Shown here in pieces: positions 1-5,417 of a stretch of DNA of 5,417 nt. The notes under the pieces are model-generated. The model had not been told where the DNA came from and did no database searches. It saw only the letters and a program-made list of their open reading frames with translations. The first letter of the stretch is position 1. The number at the start of each line of letters is the position of its first letter. The DNA lies in contig CACXFW010000424.1 of assembly GCA_902767065.1 (NCBI GenBank), forward strand, positions 1 through 5,417. Direction: 5' to 3'. Both the position numbers and the translations under genes were made by a program. This stretch comes from an uncultured Lachnospiraceae bacterium (GTDB lineage Bacteria > Bacillota > Clostridia > Lachnospirales > Lachnospiraceae).

Positions 1-4
1 GCCC

Positions 5-68
5 CCTGGAACCGCTCAGATCCGTCAGATAAGCAAGCTTATCTGACTGGATCATGAGCAATTCCAGG
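5..68. repeat. Long imperfect palindrome, intergenic hairpin
   Basis: Four matching arm segments pair in order: 5-11 with 62-68 (7 bp), 14-18 with 55-59 (5 bp), 19-23 with 49-53 (5 bp) and 24-34 with 37-47 (11 bp). That makes 28 base pairs, interrupted only by a 2x2 mismatch (12-13 against 60-61) and two single unpaired bases (54 and 48). At the tip the innermost pair must open, giving a tetraloop. There is no T-run on either side, so it does not look like a normal intrinsic terminator. It lies about 130 nt beyond the transporter operon's own terminator. It could be a dispersed palindromic repeat (REP- or MITE-like), a structured RNA or a transcript-end element. The structure is directly visible; its role is unknown. 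Confidence 0.8.
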
Positions 69-198
69 AGGTGCTGAATAATTACCGGTTATGAATCTGC
101 AGATCCAGGCATCTTGTGTGAATAAATTGTAACATAATCTCCCTGATAAGAAAACAGGAAATAAACGGACATCCGAAAAAAGCAGTATCAATCAATCC

Positions 199-227
199 AA
201 AAAGAAGGTGCCGTTTACAACACCTTC
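199..227 (-). terminator. Intrinsic terminator of the amino acid transporter operon
   Basis: Read on the minus strand, a perfect 7-bp stem (GAAGGTG at 227-221, CACCTTC at 210-204) encloses a 10-nt loop and is followed directly by five T residues (203-199). The upstream arm is made of the last codons of the ATPase gene and the stop codon lies in the loop, so coding sequence and terminator overlap. This is the classical Rho-independent form and marks the end of the transcript that starts before the binding-protein gene. Confidence 0.88.
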
Positions 228-937
228 GACAGGAAATCCTGTAATCTCGGATTCCGGGGATTGGAGAAAAACTCATAAGGCTCATTTTCTTCCGCTACGA
301 TCCCCTCATCGATGAAAAGGACACGGCTTGCGACCTCGCGGGCGAATCCCATCTCGTGGGTGACCACCACCATCGTCATCCCGTCCTGCGCAAGCTCCCT
401 CATAATCGCGAGAACCTCCCCGACCATCTCCGGATCCAGCGCGCTGGTGGGCTCATCAAACAGCATGACCTTCGGATCCATCGCCAGAGCGCGGGCGATT
501 GCGATTCTCTGCTGCTGACCGCCGGAAAGCATGCCCGGATAACTGTCCGCCTTGTCGGGAAGACCGATCCGCTTCAGAAGAAACTCCGCCTTCGCGTCTG
601 CTTCCTCCTGGGTCATTTTCTTCAGCAGAACGGGGGCCAGCGTGATATTCTGCCGGACCGTCTTCATCGGAAACAGGTTGAAGCTCTGGAACACCATTCC
701 CATCCTCTGACGGATCTGGTCCAGGTTCGTAGAAGGATCGGTCAGCTTCACCCCTTCAAATATGACCTCTCCGCTGGTCGGCTCCTCCAGCATGTTCAGG
801 CAGCGGAGGAAGGTTGACTTTCCGGAGCCGGACGGGCCGATCACAACCACCTTTTCCCCTTTTTCAATATGCTGGGTGATGCCGCACAGAACGTTATGAT
901 CCCCGAATGTTTTTCTCAGGTCTTTTGTATAGATCAT
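215..937 (-). CDS. Polar amino acid ABC transporter, ATP-binding protein
   Basis: ATPase of the PAAT (HisP/GlnQ-type) amino acid importer family, acting at the inner face of the membrane and powering the permease encoded just upstream. The 240-residue protein has all nucleotide-binding motifs: Walker [10 protein letters not shown] at 34-42, Q-loop Gln84, signature LSGGQQQR at 137-144, Walker B with Asp161-Glu162, D-loop SALD at 165-168 and switch His194. [11 protein letters not shown] after the Walker B region and a FLSKVL end are typical of this family, and the length is the family norm. An in-frame ATG at 973 would add 12 residues, but the ATG at 937 has a Shine-Dalgarno site GGAGG with a 6-nt spacer and begins at the usual family position ([12 protein letters not shown]), so I chose it. 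The gene follows the permease stop by 22 nt and is the last gene of the operon. Family symbols such as glnQ or tcyC would overstate what is known about the substrate. Confidence 0.96.
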   Translation of the reverse strand: MIYTKDLRKTFGDHNVLCGITQHIEKGEKVVVIGPSGSGKSTFLRCLNMLEEPTSGEVIFEGVKLTDPSTNLDQIRQRMGMVFQSFNLFPMKTVRQNITLAPVLLKKMTQEEADAKAEFLLKRIGLPDKADSYPGMLSGGQQQRIAIARALAMDPKVMLFDEPTSALDPEMVGEVLAIMRELAQDGMTMVVVTHEMGFAREVASRVLFIDEGIVAEENEPYEFFSNPRNPRLQDFLSKVL

Positions 938-941
938 GAAT

Positions 942-949
942 CTCCTCCC
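942..949 (-). promoter_or_regulatory. Ribosome binding site fixing the ATPase start
   Basis: On the minus strand GGGAGGAG precedes the ATG at 937; its GGAGG core is 6 nt from the start codon. The longer in-frame alternative at 973 would begin inside the permease gene. This site therefore decides the start of the ATPase. Confidence 0.85.
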
Positions 950-959
950 TCTCCCGCAT

Positions 960-1670
960 TCAGTGTCTGTCACTCTTTGCCATCATCTTCTCGAACCTGC
1001 CCATCAGCCAGGTCAGGAAGAGCGTCATGGTAAGATAGATCGCTGCCGCGATCACATACGGCGGGATTACGTCCCAGGTTCTCGAACCGACGTAGCCGGC
1101 CATCTTCATCAGGTCATTTACCGCGATGACGGAAATGACAGAGGTCTCCTTGACCAGGGAGATAAATTCATTTCCCAGCGCCGGAAGGATATTCTTGAAG
1201 GCCTGCGGGAGAATGATCGTGCGCATGGTCATGACATAGGTCAGGCCGAGGGATCGCCCCGCCTCCATCTGTCCGGCAGGGATCGACGCGATGCCTGCGC
1301 GGATGATCTCCGCCACATACGCGCCGGAATTGATCCCGCAGCACACGGCGCCGACGATCACCGGATTCGTATTCGGAGACGTGAAAATCAGGTTATAAAT
1401 GATCATGATCTGCACGATCATCGGAGTTCCGCGGATCACGGTGATATACACTTTCGCGATCACGTTCAGAACCTTGATGATCTTGAGCTTTGTCGTGCGC
1501 GCGGTCACACGGATAATGGCGATGATCACACCGATGATGATGCCGATGATCACCGCAAACAGGGAGATCAGAAGCGTCATCCGAAGTCCGCTCAGATACG
1601 CGAGGTACCGCTTCTCCGGCACCCATGCGTTATAGAAGCTCTGGCCTATGTTCTTCAGCCATTCTATCAT
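960..1670 (-). CDS. Polar amino acid ABC transporter, permease protein
   Basis: Integral membrane subunit of the HisM/GlnP-like family that forms the amino acid translocation path and couples to the ATPase downstream. The 236-residue protein has a strongly hydrophobic first segment (about 31-53), the conserved RGTP at 80-83 leading into a second, further helices around 104-115 and 170-185, and a last one around 203-222. The EAA coupling loop, which docks on the ATPase, is clear at about 116-143, with [12 protein letters not shown] and the Glu136-Ala137-Gly138 core followed by SLGL. An upstream in-frame ATG at 1700 would add ten residues (start MAAGTRGRNP) but lacks a good ribosome site; the ATG at 1670 has GGAGG with a 6-nt spacer. 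Only one permease gene is present, so the channel is probably a homodimer. The substrate cannot be read from the sequence. Confidence 0.95.
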   Translation of the reverse strand: MIEWLKNIGQSFYNAWVPEKRYLAYLSGLRMTLLISLFAVIIGIIIGVIIAIIRVTARTTKLKIIKVLNVIAKVYITVIRGTPMIVQIMIIYNLIFTSPNTNPVIVGAVCCGINSGAYVAEIIRAGIASIPAGQMEAGRSLGLTYVMTMRTIILPQAFKNILPALGNEFISLVKETSVISVIAVNDLMKMAGYVGSRTWDVIPPYVIAAAIYLTMTLFLTWLMGRFEKMMAKSDRH

Positions 1671-1676
1671 AGGGTT

Positions 1677-1682
1677 CCTCCC
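1677..1682 (-). promoter_or_regulatory. Ribosome binding site fixing the permease start
   Basis: GGGAGG on the minus strand lies 6 nt before the ATG at 1670. It falls inside the ten-codon extension that would result from using the ATG at 1700, which argues for the shorter protein. Confidence 0.8.
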
Positions 1683-1740
1683 TCTTGTCCCGGCGGCCAT
1701 TTCCGCCTGTTTTCCTTACTCACGATCCCTCTGCTAAGGT

Positions 1741-1771
1741 GGATCAATGATCCTCGTAAAACCTTGGTCAA
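1741..1771 (-). promoter_or_regulatory. Possible internal promoter or operator before the permease gene
   Basis: On the minus strand TTGACC (1771-1766) resembles a -35 box, and 17 nt downstream is ATTGAT (1748-1743), a poor -10 box. The -10 position lies within a 13-bp inverted repeat, GGATCA-A-TGATCC (1741-1753). A second, AT-rich partial palindrome with TTGAT/ATCAA arms lies just upstream at 1774-1788. The weak -10 makes promoter activity doubtful. The symmetry is real, but short palindromes also occur by chance. Confidence 0.25.
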
Positions 1772-1852
1772 TTTTGATGATTAATCAATACCGCCCGCTG
1801 TCTGGTCAGGCAGGATTCCTGAATTCAATTCCGGTAACTGTTCCGAGTATAT

Positions 1853-1900
1853 CCAAAGGCGGAGGAAAGCCGGTTTCTGTGCATCCCTCCGCCTCATTGG
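1853..1900 (-). promoter_or_regulatory. GC-rich hairpin between binding-protein and permease genes
   Basis: A perfect 9-bp stem pairs 1857-1865 (AGGCGGAGG) with 1886-1894 (CCTCCGCCT) around a 20-nt loop. The stem extends by four more pairs (1853-1856 with 1897-1900) past a 2-nt bulge. On the minus strand the stem is followed by only a short T-run, so full termination is unlikely. In importer operons where the binding-protein gene comes first, such hairpins commonly protect its mRNA 3' end or partly terminate transcription, giving more binding protein than membrane subunits. The rest of this 296-nt spacer (1671-1966) contains no gene that I can support. Confidence 0.6.
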
Positions 1901-1966
1901 TTCAGATGTCAGAACTGATTCCGGATTCTTTCATGAATTGCCATCCGTGAATCCAGTCCGTTGTCA

Positions 1967-2770
1967 TTATTGGGCGTCTGCGTGAGAAGCGATGATCTTT
2001 TCCATCTCTCCGCTTTCGATCAGGCCCCCGATCACAGCGTCGCAGGCGCCCTTCATGCTTTCATTTCCCTTCTTGATCGCAATCGCGTAGGAATCCTCAA
2101 ACAGGGCGTCTCCCTCAAGGATCTCCAGCTTCCCGTTCGAAGACTCTACAAGCTCAATCGCAGGAGCCTCATCCATCACGATGCAGTCGATCTTTCCGTT
2201 TGCAAGATCCTGCGCAGCCTGGACAAACTTGGTGTAGCGCTGCACCGTACCGGCGTCGGTATTGTCCGTGACCCACAGATCCGCGATATTCCCCTGCTGC
2301 ACGCCGACGGACTTGCCCGCCAGGGCTTCCGCGGTGGATTCTTCCACGCCGGGCTTGTCCGCGTTCACAACCACGACATCCTTCGAATCCACATACTTCT
2401 CGGAAAAGTCCATGACTTCTTCCCGCTCATCGCTGACCGAAACGCCCGCCGCGACAATATCGACCTTGCCCTGCTGCACCGCAAGAAGCGCACCGTCAAA
2501 GTCCATGTTCTGGACCTCAAGCTTCACGCCCATCGCATCCGCGATCGCCTGCGCGATATCCATGTCAACGCCCTTGACCTCATCGCCAACCAGATATTCA
2601 TAAGGCGCGAATCCGGCCTCCGTCCCGACAATCAGCTTTCCTTCGGATACCGTCTCAACCGAGCCAAAGTCAAAGCTCTCCGTCTCATCCGCGCCGGCAG
2701 TGACAACTCCTGCCATCATCATGGAGCACGCAGCAAGAACCGCTGCAGCCATCTTGACATTCCTCTTCAT
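1967..2770 (-). CDS. Amino acid ABC transporter, substrate-binding protein
   Basis: Extracellular solute-binding protein of family 3 (SBP_bac_3, type 2 periplasmic-binding fold) that captures a polar amino acid and delivers it to the permease. The 267-residue product starts with a signal sequence: basic MKRNVK, a hydrophobic stretch at about 7-25, and an AGA|DE signal peptidase I site after residue 27. An LAAC lipobox-like motif also occurs at 12-15, so a lipoprotein is possible. The mature protein begins near KLIVGTEAGFAPYEY (45-59). GVSVSDEREEVMDFS (109-123) carries Arg116, the expected ligand-carboxylate contact, and MDEAPA (199-204) carries Asp200, the expected ligand-amine contact. The start at 2770 has AAGGAG with an 8-nt spacer. 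It is the first gene of the operon, downstream of a good promoter, and is separated from the permease gene by a hairpin-bearing spacer. Family is certain; the exact amino acid is not. Confidence 0.95.
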   Translation of the reverse strand: MKRNVKMAAAVLAACSMMMAGVVTAGADETESFDFGSVETVSEGKLIVGTEAGFAPYEYLVGDEVKGVDMDIAQAIADAMGVKLEVQNMDFDGALLAVQQGKVDIVAAGVSVSDEREEVMDFSEKYVDSKDVVVVNADKPGVEESTAEALAGKSVGVQQGNIADLWVTDNTDAGTVQRYTKFVQAAQDLANGKIDCIVMDEAPAIELVESSNGKLEILEGDALFEDSYAIAIKKGNESMKGACDAVIGGLIESGEMEKIIASHADAQ

Positions 2771-2807
2771 ACCCTTCTCTCCTTCTCTTTATTCAATCCA
2801 TTTTCAC

Positions 2808-2848
2808 TTCTGTCAGGAACTGTCCGGAAATAACAGACGCAGACAGAA
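2808..2848 (-). promoter_or_regulatory. Possible leader hairpin of the transporter mRNA
   Basis: In the untranslated leader, TTCTGTC (minus strand, 2848-2842) can pair with GACAGAA (2814-2808). Within the 27-nt interior, CTGT (2836-2833) can pair with ACAG (2823-2820). The structure ends about 24 nt before the Shine-Dalgarno AAGGAG (2784-2779) and leaves it free. No T-box sequence or known riboswitch core is recognisable in the leader. It may be a simple stabilising 5' stem. Confidence 0.35.
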
Positions 2849-2886
2849 TGCATCAGTACTTTCCGCGCAGATCCATAATACATCCT

Positions 2887-2901
2887 TGCCATTATATGGC
2901 A
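2887..2901. promoter_or_regulatory. Inverted repeat over the -10 box, candidate operator
   Basis: TGCCAT (2887-2892) and ATGGCA (2896-2901) are perfect inverted repeats around a 3-bp centre, and the -10 hexamer of the transporter promoter lies wholly inside. A dimeric regulator bound here would block RNA polymerase. No regulator gene is present in the window and I do not recognise the half-site as that of a known family. Confidence 0.4.
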
Positions 2902-2919
2902 GAAAAAGAAATCCTACAA
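2891..2919 (-). promoter_or_regulatory. Sigma-A-type promoter of the transporter operon
   Basis: The minus strand has a perfect consensus -10, TATAAT (2896-2891), and 17 bp upstream a weak -35, TTGTAG (2919-2914). Transcription would begin near 2884, leaving a leader of about 110 nt before the binding-protein start. The T-rich stretch between the boxes and the ideal spacing support the call. The poor -35 would fit a promoter that is activated or otherwise controlled. Confidence 0.72.
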
Positions 2920-3014
2920 GTCAGCACCCGGCATATCTGCATAGATTCACCCGAAGGGTTGCTGTTCACTGCCCCGCCGCCCTGTGCCTGTGGCCCCGAA
3001 GATTCACAATCTCC

Positions 3015-4379
3015 TCAGTTTTTAAAGGAGTGGATCGGCGCCGGGATCCTGCCCTTCCGGTTGATGAAAGCCTCGCAGCCGAACGCATTGACCGGCATGA
3101 TCGGCGCGTGGCCGAGCAGTCCGCCGAACTCCACGCTCTCACCCACGCCCTTCCCGATCACGGGGATCAGGCGCACAGCCGTCGTCTTCGCGTTTACCAT
3201 GCCGATTGCCATCTCGTCGGCAATGATGCCGGAGATTGTGGACGCGCTGGTATCGCCGGGAATCGCAATCATGTCAAGCCCTACCGAACACACGCACGTC
3301 ATGGCTTCGAGCTTCTCCAGATGAAGCGCGCCGGCCTCGACCGCCTCAATCATCCCCTGGTCTTCGGAGACCGGGATAAATGCGCCGGACAGCCCTCCCA
3401 CATACGAGGACGCCATGACGCCTCCCTTCTTCACCTGGTCATTGAGAAGGGCGAGCGCCGCCGTCGTCCCCGGCGCGCCGGCGTACTCCACGCCGATCTC
3501 ATGAAGGATATCCGCGACCGAATCGCCGATGGCCGGGGTCGGTGCCAGGGACAGGTCCAGGATCCCGAACGGAACGCCCAGCCTGCGGGACGCCTCCTGG
3601 GCAACCAGCTGCCCGACTCTCGTCACCTTAAACGCGGTCCTCTTGATCGTCTCGCACAGTACCTCAAAGCTTTCTCCCCGTACAGACTCGAGCGCTGTCT
3701 TCACAACGCCCGGACCGGAGACGCCGACATTGATCACCGTATCCCCTTCTGTCACGCCGTGGAACGCGCCCGCCATAAACGGATTGTCGTCTGGCGCGTT
3801 GCAGAACACCACCAGCTTCGCGCAGCCAAGGGAATCCTTCTCCTTCGTAAGCCTGGCGGTCTCCAGAATGATTCCGCCAAGAAGGCGGATTGCGTCCATA
3901 TCAATCCCCGTTCTTGTCGACCCGACGTTGACGGAGGCGCAGACATAATCCGTCCGGGCAAGCGCCTTCGGGATCGCCCGGATCAGGTTCTCCTCCGCCT
4001 TTGTCATCCCCTTGGATACGACAGCCGAGAAGCCTCCAAGGAAATTAACGCCAACCGCCCTGGCCGCGTCGTCCAGCGTCATCGCGACAGACACATAGTC
4101 ATCCGGACTCTTGCAGGCCGAAGCCCCGATCAGTCCGACCGGTGTCACAGAGATCCGTTTGTTCACAATCGGGATCCCGTACTCCTTCGCGATGTCATTT
4201 CCGACCTGAACCAGATCCTTCGCCATAGTCGTGATCTTCTGATAGATGTTCTTTCTGAGCTGCCCGAGGTCTTCCGAGATGCAGTCGAGCAGAGAGATTC
4301 CCATCGTGATGGTTCTTACATCCAGATTCTCCTGTGTAATCATCCGGACCGTTTCGGCAGCTTCCAGAATATTGATCAT
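3015..4379 (-). CDS. UPF0210 (DUF711) family protein
   Basis: Conserved protein of unknown function, recognised by whole-length family hallmarks: the opening [25 protein letters not shown] (75-85), [17 protein letters not shown] (110-126), [13 protein letters not shown] (146-158), DMIAIPGDT (369-377), the HAPIMPVN segment near 424-431 and the ending [11 protein letters not shown]. The 454-residue length is the family norm, so it appears intact. No signal peptide or membrane span is visible, so it is expected in the cytoplasm. From memory, a pneumococcal family member has a solved structure with a barrel like that of pyruvate formate-lyase and ribonucleotide reductase. The C-terminal RVxGY-type glycyl-radical motif of those enzymes is absent here, so radical chemistry is not implied. 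Cysteines at 89, 147, 362 and 364 lie in or near conserved stretches. The start has AGAGGA with a 5-nt spacer. It follows the ACT-domain gene by 81 nt, an order found in many Firmicutes. Confidence 0.93.
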   Translation of the reverse strand: MINILEAAETVRMITQENLDVRTITMGISLLDCISEDLGQLRKNIYQKITTMAKDLVQVGNDIAKEYGIPIVNKRISVTPVGLIGASACKSPDDYVSVAMTLDDAARAVGVNFLGGFSAVVSKGMTKAEENLIRAIPKALARTDYVCASVNVGSTRTGIDMDAIRLLGGIILETARLTKEKDSLGCAKLVVFCNAPDDNPFMAGAFHGVTEGDTVINVGVSGPGVVKTALESVRGESFEVLCETIKRTAFKVTRVGQLVAQEASRRLGVPFGILDLSLAPTPAIGDSVADILHEIGVEYAGAPGTTAALALLNDQVKKGGVMASSYVGGLSGAFIPVSEDQGMIEAVEAGALHLEKLEAMTCVCSVGLDMIAIPGDTSASTISGIIADEMAIGMVNAKTTAVRLIPVIGKGVGESVEFGGLLGHAPIMPVNAFGCEAFINRKGRIPAPIHSFKN

Positions 4380-4460
4380 GCTGTTCCTCTTTCTTTGCTG
4401 TGTATCCCTTCAACCGGGCGCCTGTTCCAGCGTATCTTCGCTGTGATGTGTGCGAACCTG

Positions 4461-4733
4461 TCATACCCGATGCATGGCGTTGAAGATATCCTCGCCCATC
4501 ACGCGGATGGACAGGCCCATTCCCTCGCCGAGCCTTGAAAGGTCATCAGACATCTGCCCCGCGTCAACAGAGGATGCCGACGGATCCGTGACCATCATCA
4601 TATTGAAGTATCCCCCGACTATCGTTTGTGAAATGTCCAGGATATTGACATTGTGATCCGCCAGATAAGTGCACACCTTCGCGATGATACCGACCGTGTC
4701 CTTGCCGATCACGGTAATGATGATTTTCTTCAT
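4461..4733 (-). CDS. ACT domain protein, UPF0237 family
   Basis: Small stand-alone ACT-domain protein of 90 residues, the full family length. VIGKDTVGIIAKV (8-20) forms the first strand and the Gly-containing turn where ACT domains often bind amino acids. NILDISQTI (30-38) and GGYFNMMMVTD (40-50) complete the first half, and the C-terminal IRVMGEDIFNAMHRV is a UPF0237 signature. ACT domains usually dimerise and sense small ligands; the related GcvR protein of enteric bacteria is a glycine-responsive regulator, but no ligand is established for this family. There is no DNA-binding domain, so it would act through a partner, most plausibly the DUF711 protein encoded immediately downstream. The ATG at 4733 has GGAG with a 7-nt spacer and follows the hydrolase gene by 33 nt. 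A small hairpin (4428-4443, 5-bp stem) lies in the gap to the next gene. Confidence 0.93.
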   Translation of the reverse strand: MKKIIITVIGKDTVGIIAKVCTYLADHNVNILDISQTIVGGYFNMMMVTDPSASSVDAGQMSDDLSRLGEGMGLSIRVMGEDIFNAMHRV

Positions 4734-4766
4734 AATTTGTCTCCATTCCTCCGTCTGCAGCAGTTC

Positions 4767-5417
4767 CTACAATCTCAAAAGCTCCATCGGGTGCTCCCTG
4801 CTCGCGACCCGGATCGGAATATCCCCTTCCCTGTAAGGGCAGTTCGGATCCATGGAAAGCTCTGACAGAACCGTCGCATAAGCCAGATCCGCATAATTAT
4901 TGGTCTTGCTCAGATGGCCAAGGTACGCAGCCTTCATGTGATCATTCAACACCTGGGACAGCAGCATGGCAGACGCAATGTTGGACAGATGTCCCTTCTC
5001 TCCCATAATCCGCCGCTTGAGAGGATACGGATAGGGACCTGCCTGCAGCATGTTTTCGTCATGATTCGCTTCGACCAGGATCGCGTCAAGATCATGAAGA
5101 TGATTCAGGGTGTAGCGGTTATAGCACCCCATATCAGTTGCGACCGCGCAGGCCTTGTTTCCGGACTCGATGCGGAACGCAACAGGATCCGCCGCGTCAT
5201 GGCTGATATGAAATGCTTCCACCTTCATGTCTCCGACCATAAACGGCCGGTCCGCGTCAATCGTATGGAACAGCTCCTCCTCCACCCTGCCAAGCGGCGC
5301 ATACCGGAGAATCTGCCGGATCGTCGCCTGCGTCGCGTAAATCGGGATCTGCGCCTTCCGGCTCAAAACGCCAAGCCCCGCGATATGATCACTGTGCTCA
5401 TGCGTGATAAGGATCGC
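4767..5417 (-). CDS. walJ: Metallo-beta-lactamase-fold hydrolase, WalJ/YycJ-like (5' end missing)
   Basis: C-terminal 216 residues of a cytoplasmic metallo-hydrolase; the gene runs off the right edge of the window, so roughly 50 N-terminal residues are missing compared with the usual length of about 265. The metal-binding HxHxDH motif is THEHSDHIAGL at the very start of the visible part (His6, His8, Asp10, His11 in visible numbering). Later ligands are His73 in ISHDA, Asp95 in ATDMG and His168 in LGHLSKTNNY. ANHDENML, GPYPYPLKRRI and GHLSN are close to the YycJ/WalJ pattern. In Bacillus this protein is encoded with the WalRK two-component system and has been linked to DNA repair and coordination of division; the nuclease role is inferred from the fold. 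No walRK gene is visible here. The TTG at 5366 is internal, not a start, because the catalytic motif lies upstream of it. It is probably the first visible gene of a run with the ACT and DUF711 genes. Confidence 0.9.
   Translation of the reverse strand, partial: AILITHEHSDHIAGLGVLSRKAQIPIYATQATIRQILRYAPLGRVEEELFHTIDADRPFMVGDMKVEAFHISHDAADPVAFRIESGNKACAVATDMGCYNRYTLNHLHDLDAILVEANHDENMLQAGPYPYPLKRRIMGEKGHLSNIASAMLLSQVLNDHMKAAYLGHLSKTNNYADLAYATVLSELSMDPNCPYREGDIPIRVASREHPMELLRL

Noticed and set aside
7..15. TGGAACCGC, which resembles the core of a T-box
   Set aside because: It lies in one arm of the symmetrical palindrome. There is no following terminator with a T-run and no upstream leader or plus-strand gene that would use it.
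1..90. Minus-strand frame open from about 90 through the left edge, with a possible ATG near 55
   Set aside because: It runs straight through the long palindrome, has no Shine-Dalgarno site before the ATG, and about 25 stop-free codons are unremarkable. It could only be revived by sequence beyond the left edge.
66..129. Strong AGGAGGTG ribosome-site-like sequence on the plus strand followed by an ATG at 91
   Set aside because: The spacing to the ATG is 17 nt, too long, and the frame ends after 13 codons. No other suitable start codon lies at the right distance.
1780..1896. Short minus-strand frame of about 38 codons in the spacer between binding-protein and permease genes
   Set aside because: It has no ribosome binding site, overlaps the hairpin, and its translation resembles no family that I recognise.
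936..2833. Plus-strand open frames opposite the permease and binding-protein genes
   Set aside because: They overlap certain minus-strand genes, lack good ribosome sites and give low-complexity basic or acidic translations. They are shadows.
2949..2959. ACCC-GAA-GGGT mini-hairpin after the DUF711 gene
   Set aside because: It has only 4 bp and no adjacent T-run, which is too weak to call the terminator of the upstream gene block.
2700..4538. Very long open frame on the plus strand opposite the binding-protein and DUF711 genes
   Set aside because: It is antisense to well-recognised genes, its translation is rich in Arg, His and Asp with no recognisable family, and such frames arise commonly from the codon bias of GC-rich genes on the other strand.
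5364..5366. TTG as a start of the WalJ-like gene
   Set aside because: The frame stays open to the window edge and the seventeen codons upstream encode the essential HxHxDH metal-binding motif.

Overview
The window reads as chromosomal DNA of a low-to-mid GC Gram-positive anaerobe, most likely a clostridial Bacillota (Lachnospiraceae-like). The evidence is strong purine-rich Shine-Dalgarno sites before every gene, a WalJ/YycJ-type metallo-beta-lactamase-fold protein, the UPF0237-UPF0210 gene pair common in Firmicutes and Clostridia, and a three-gene polar amino acid ABC transporter. All six protein genes lie on the minus strand, so the order of transcription runs from high to low coordinates.

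Upstream block (5417 to 3015): the 3' three-quarters of a walJ/yycJ-like hydrolase gene (open at the window edge), a 90-residue ACT-domain protein (UPF0237) and a 454-residue UPF0210/DUF711 protein. Gaps are 33 and 81 nt and I see no terminator between them, so they are probably co-transcribed. The ACT-DUF711 pair is conserved but has no established function that I know of.

Middle spacer (3014 to 2771): the promoter of the transporter operon, with a consensus -10 hexamer that sits inside a 15-bp inverted repeat, followed by a leader of roughly 110 nt that can form a hairpin upstream of the Shine-Dalgarno site. I found no convincing terminator for the upstream block.

Transporter operon (2770 to 199): secreted substrate-binding protein, then a 296-nt spacer carrying a strong GC-rich hairpin, then the permease, then the ATPase 22 nt later. 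The operon ends at a canonical intrinsic terminator whose stem overlaps the last codons of the ATPase gene. The binding protein captures an amino acid outside the cell, the permease forms the channel and the ATPase drives import. The hairpin after the binding-protein gene is well placed to give that gene more transcript than the two downstream genes.

Left edge (1 to 198): no gene that I can support, but a very long imperfect palindrome (28 base pairs in the stem) at 5-68, outside any identified gene. This and the ACT-DUF711 pair are the parts most worth a second look. Most of the window is otherwise ordinary housekeeping and transport sequence.
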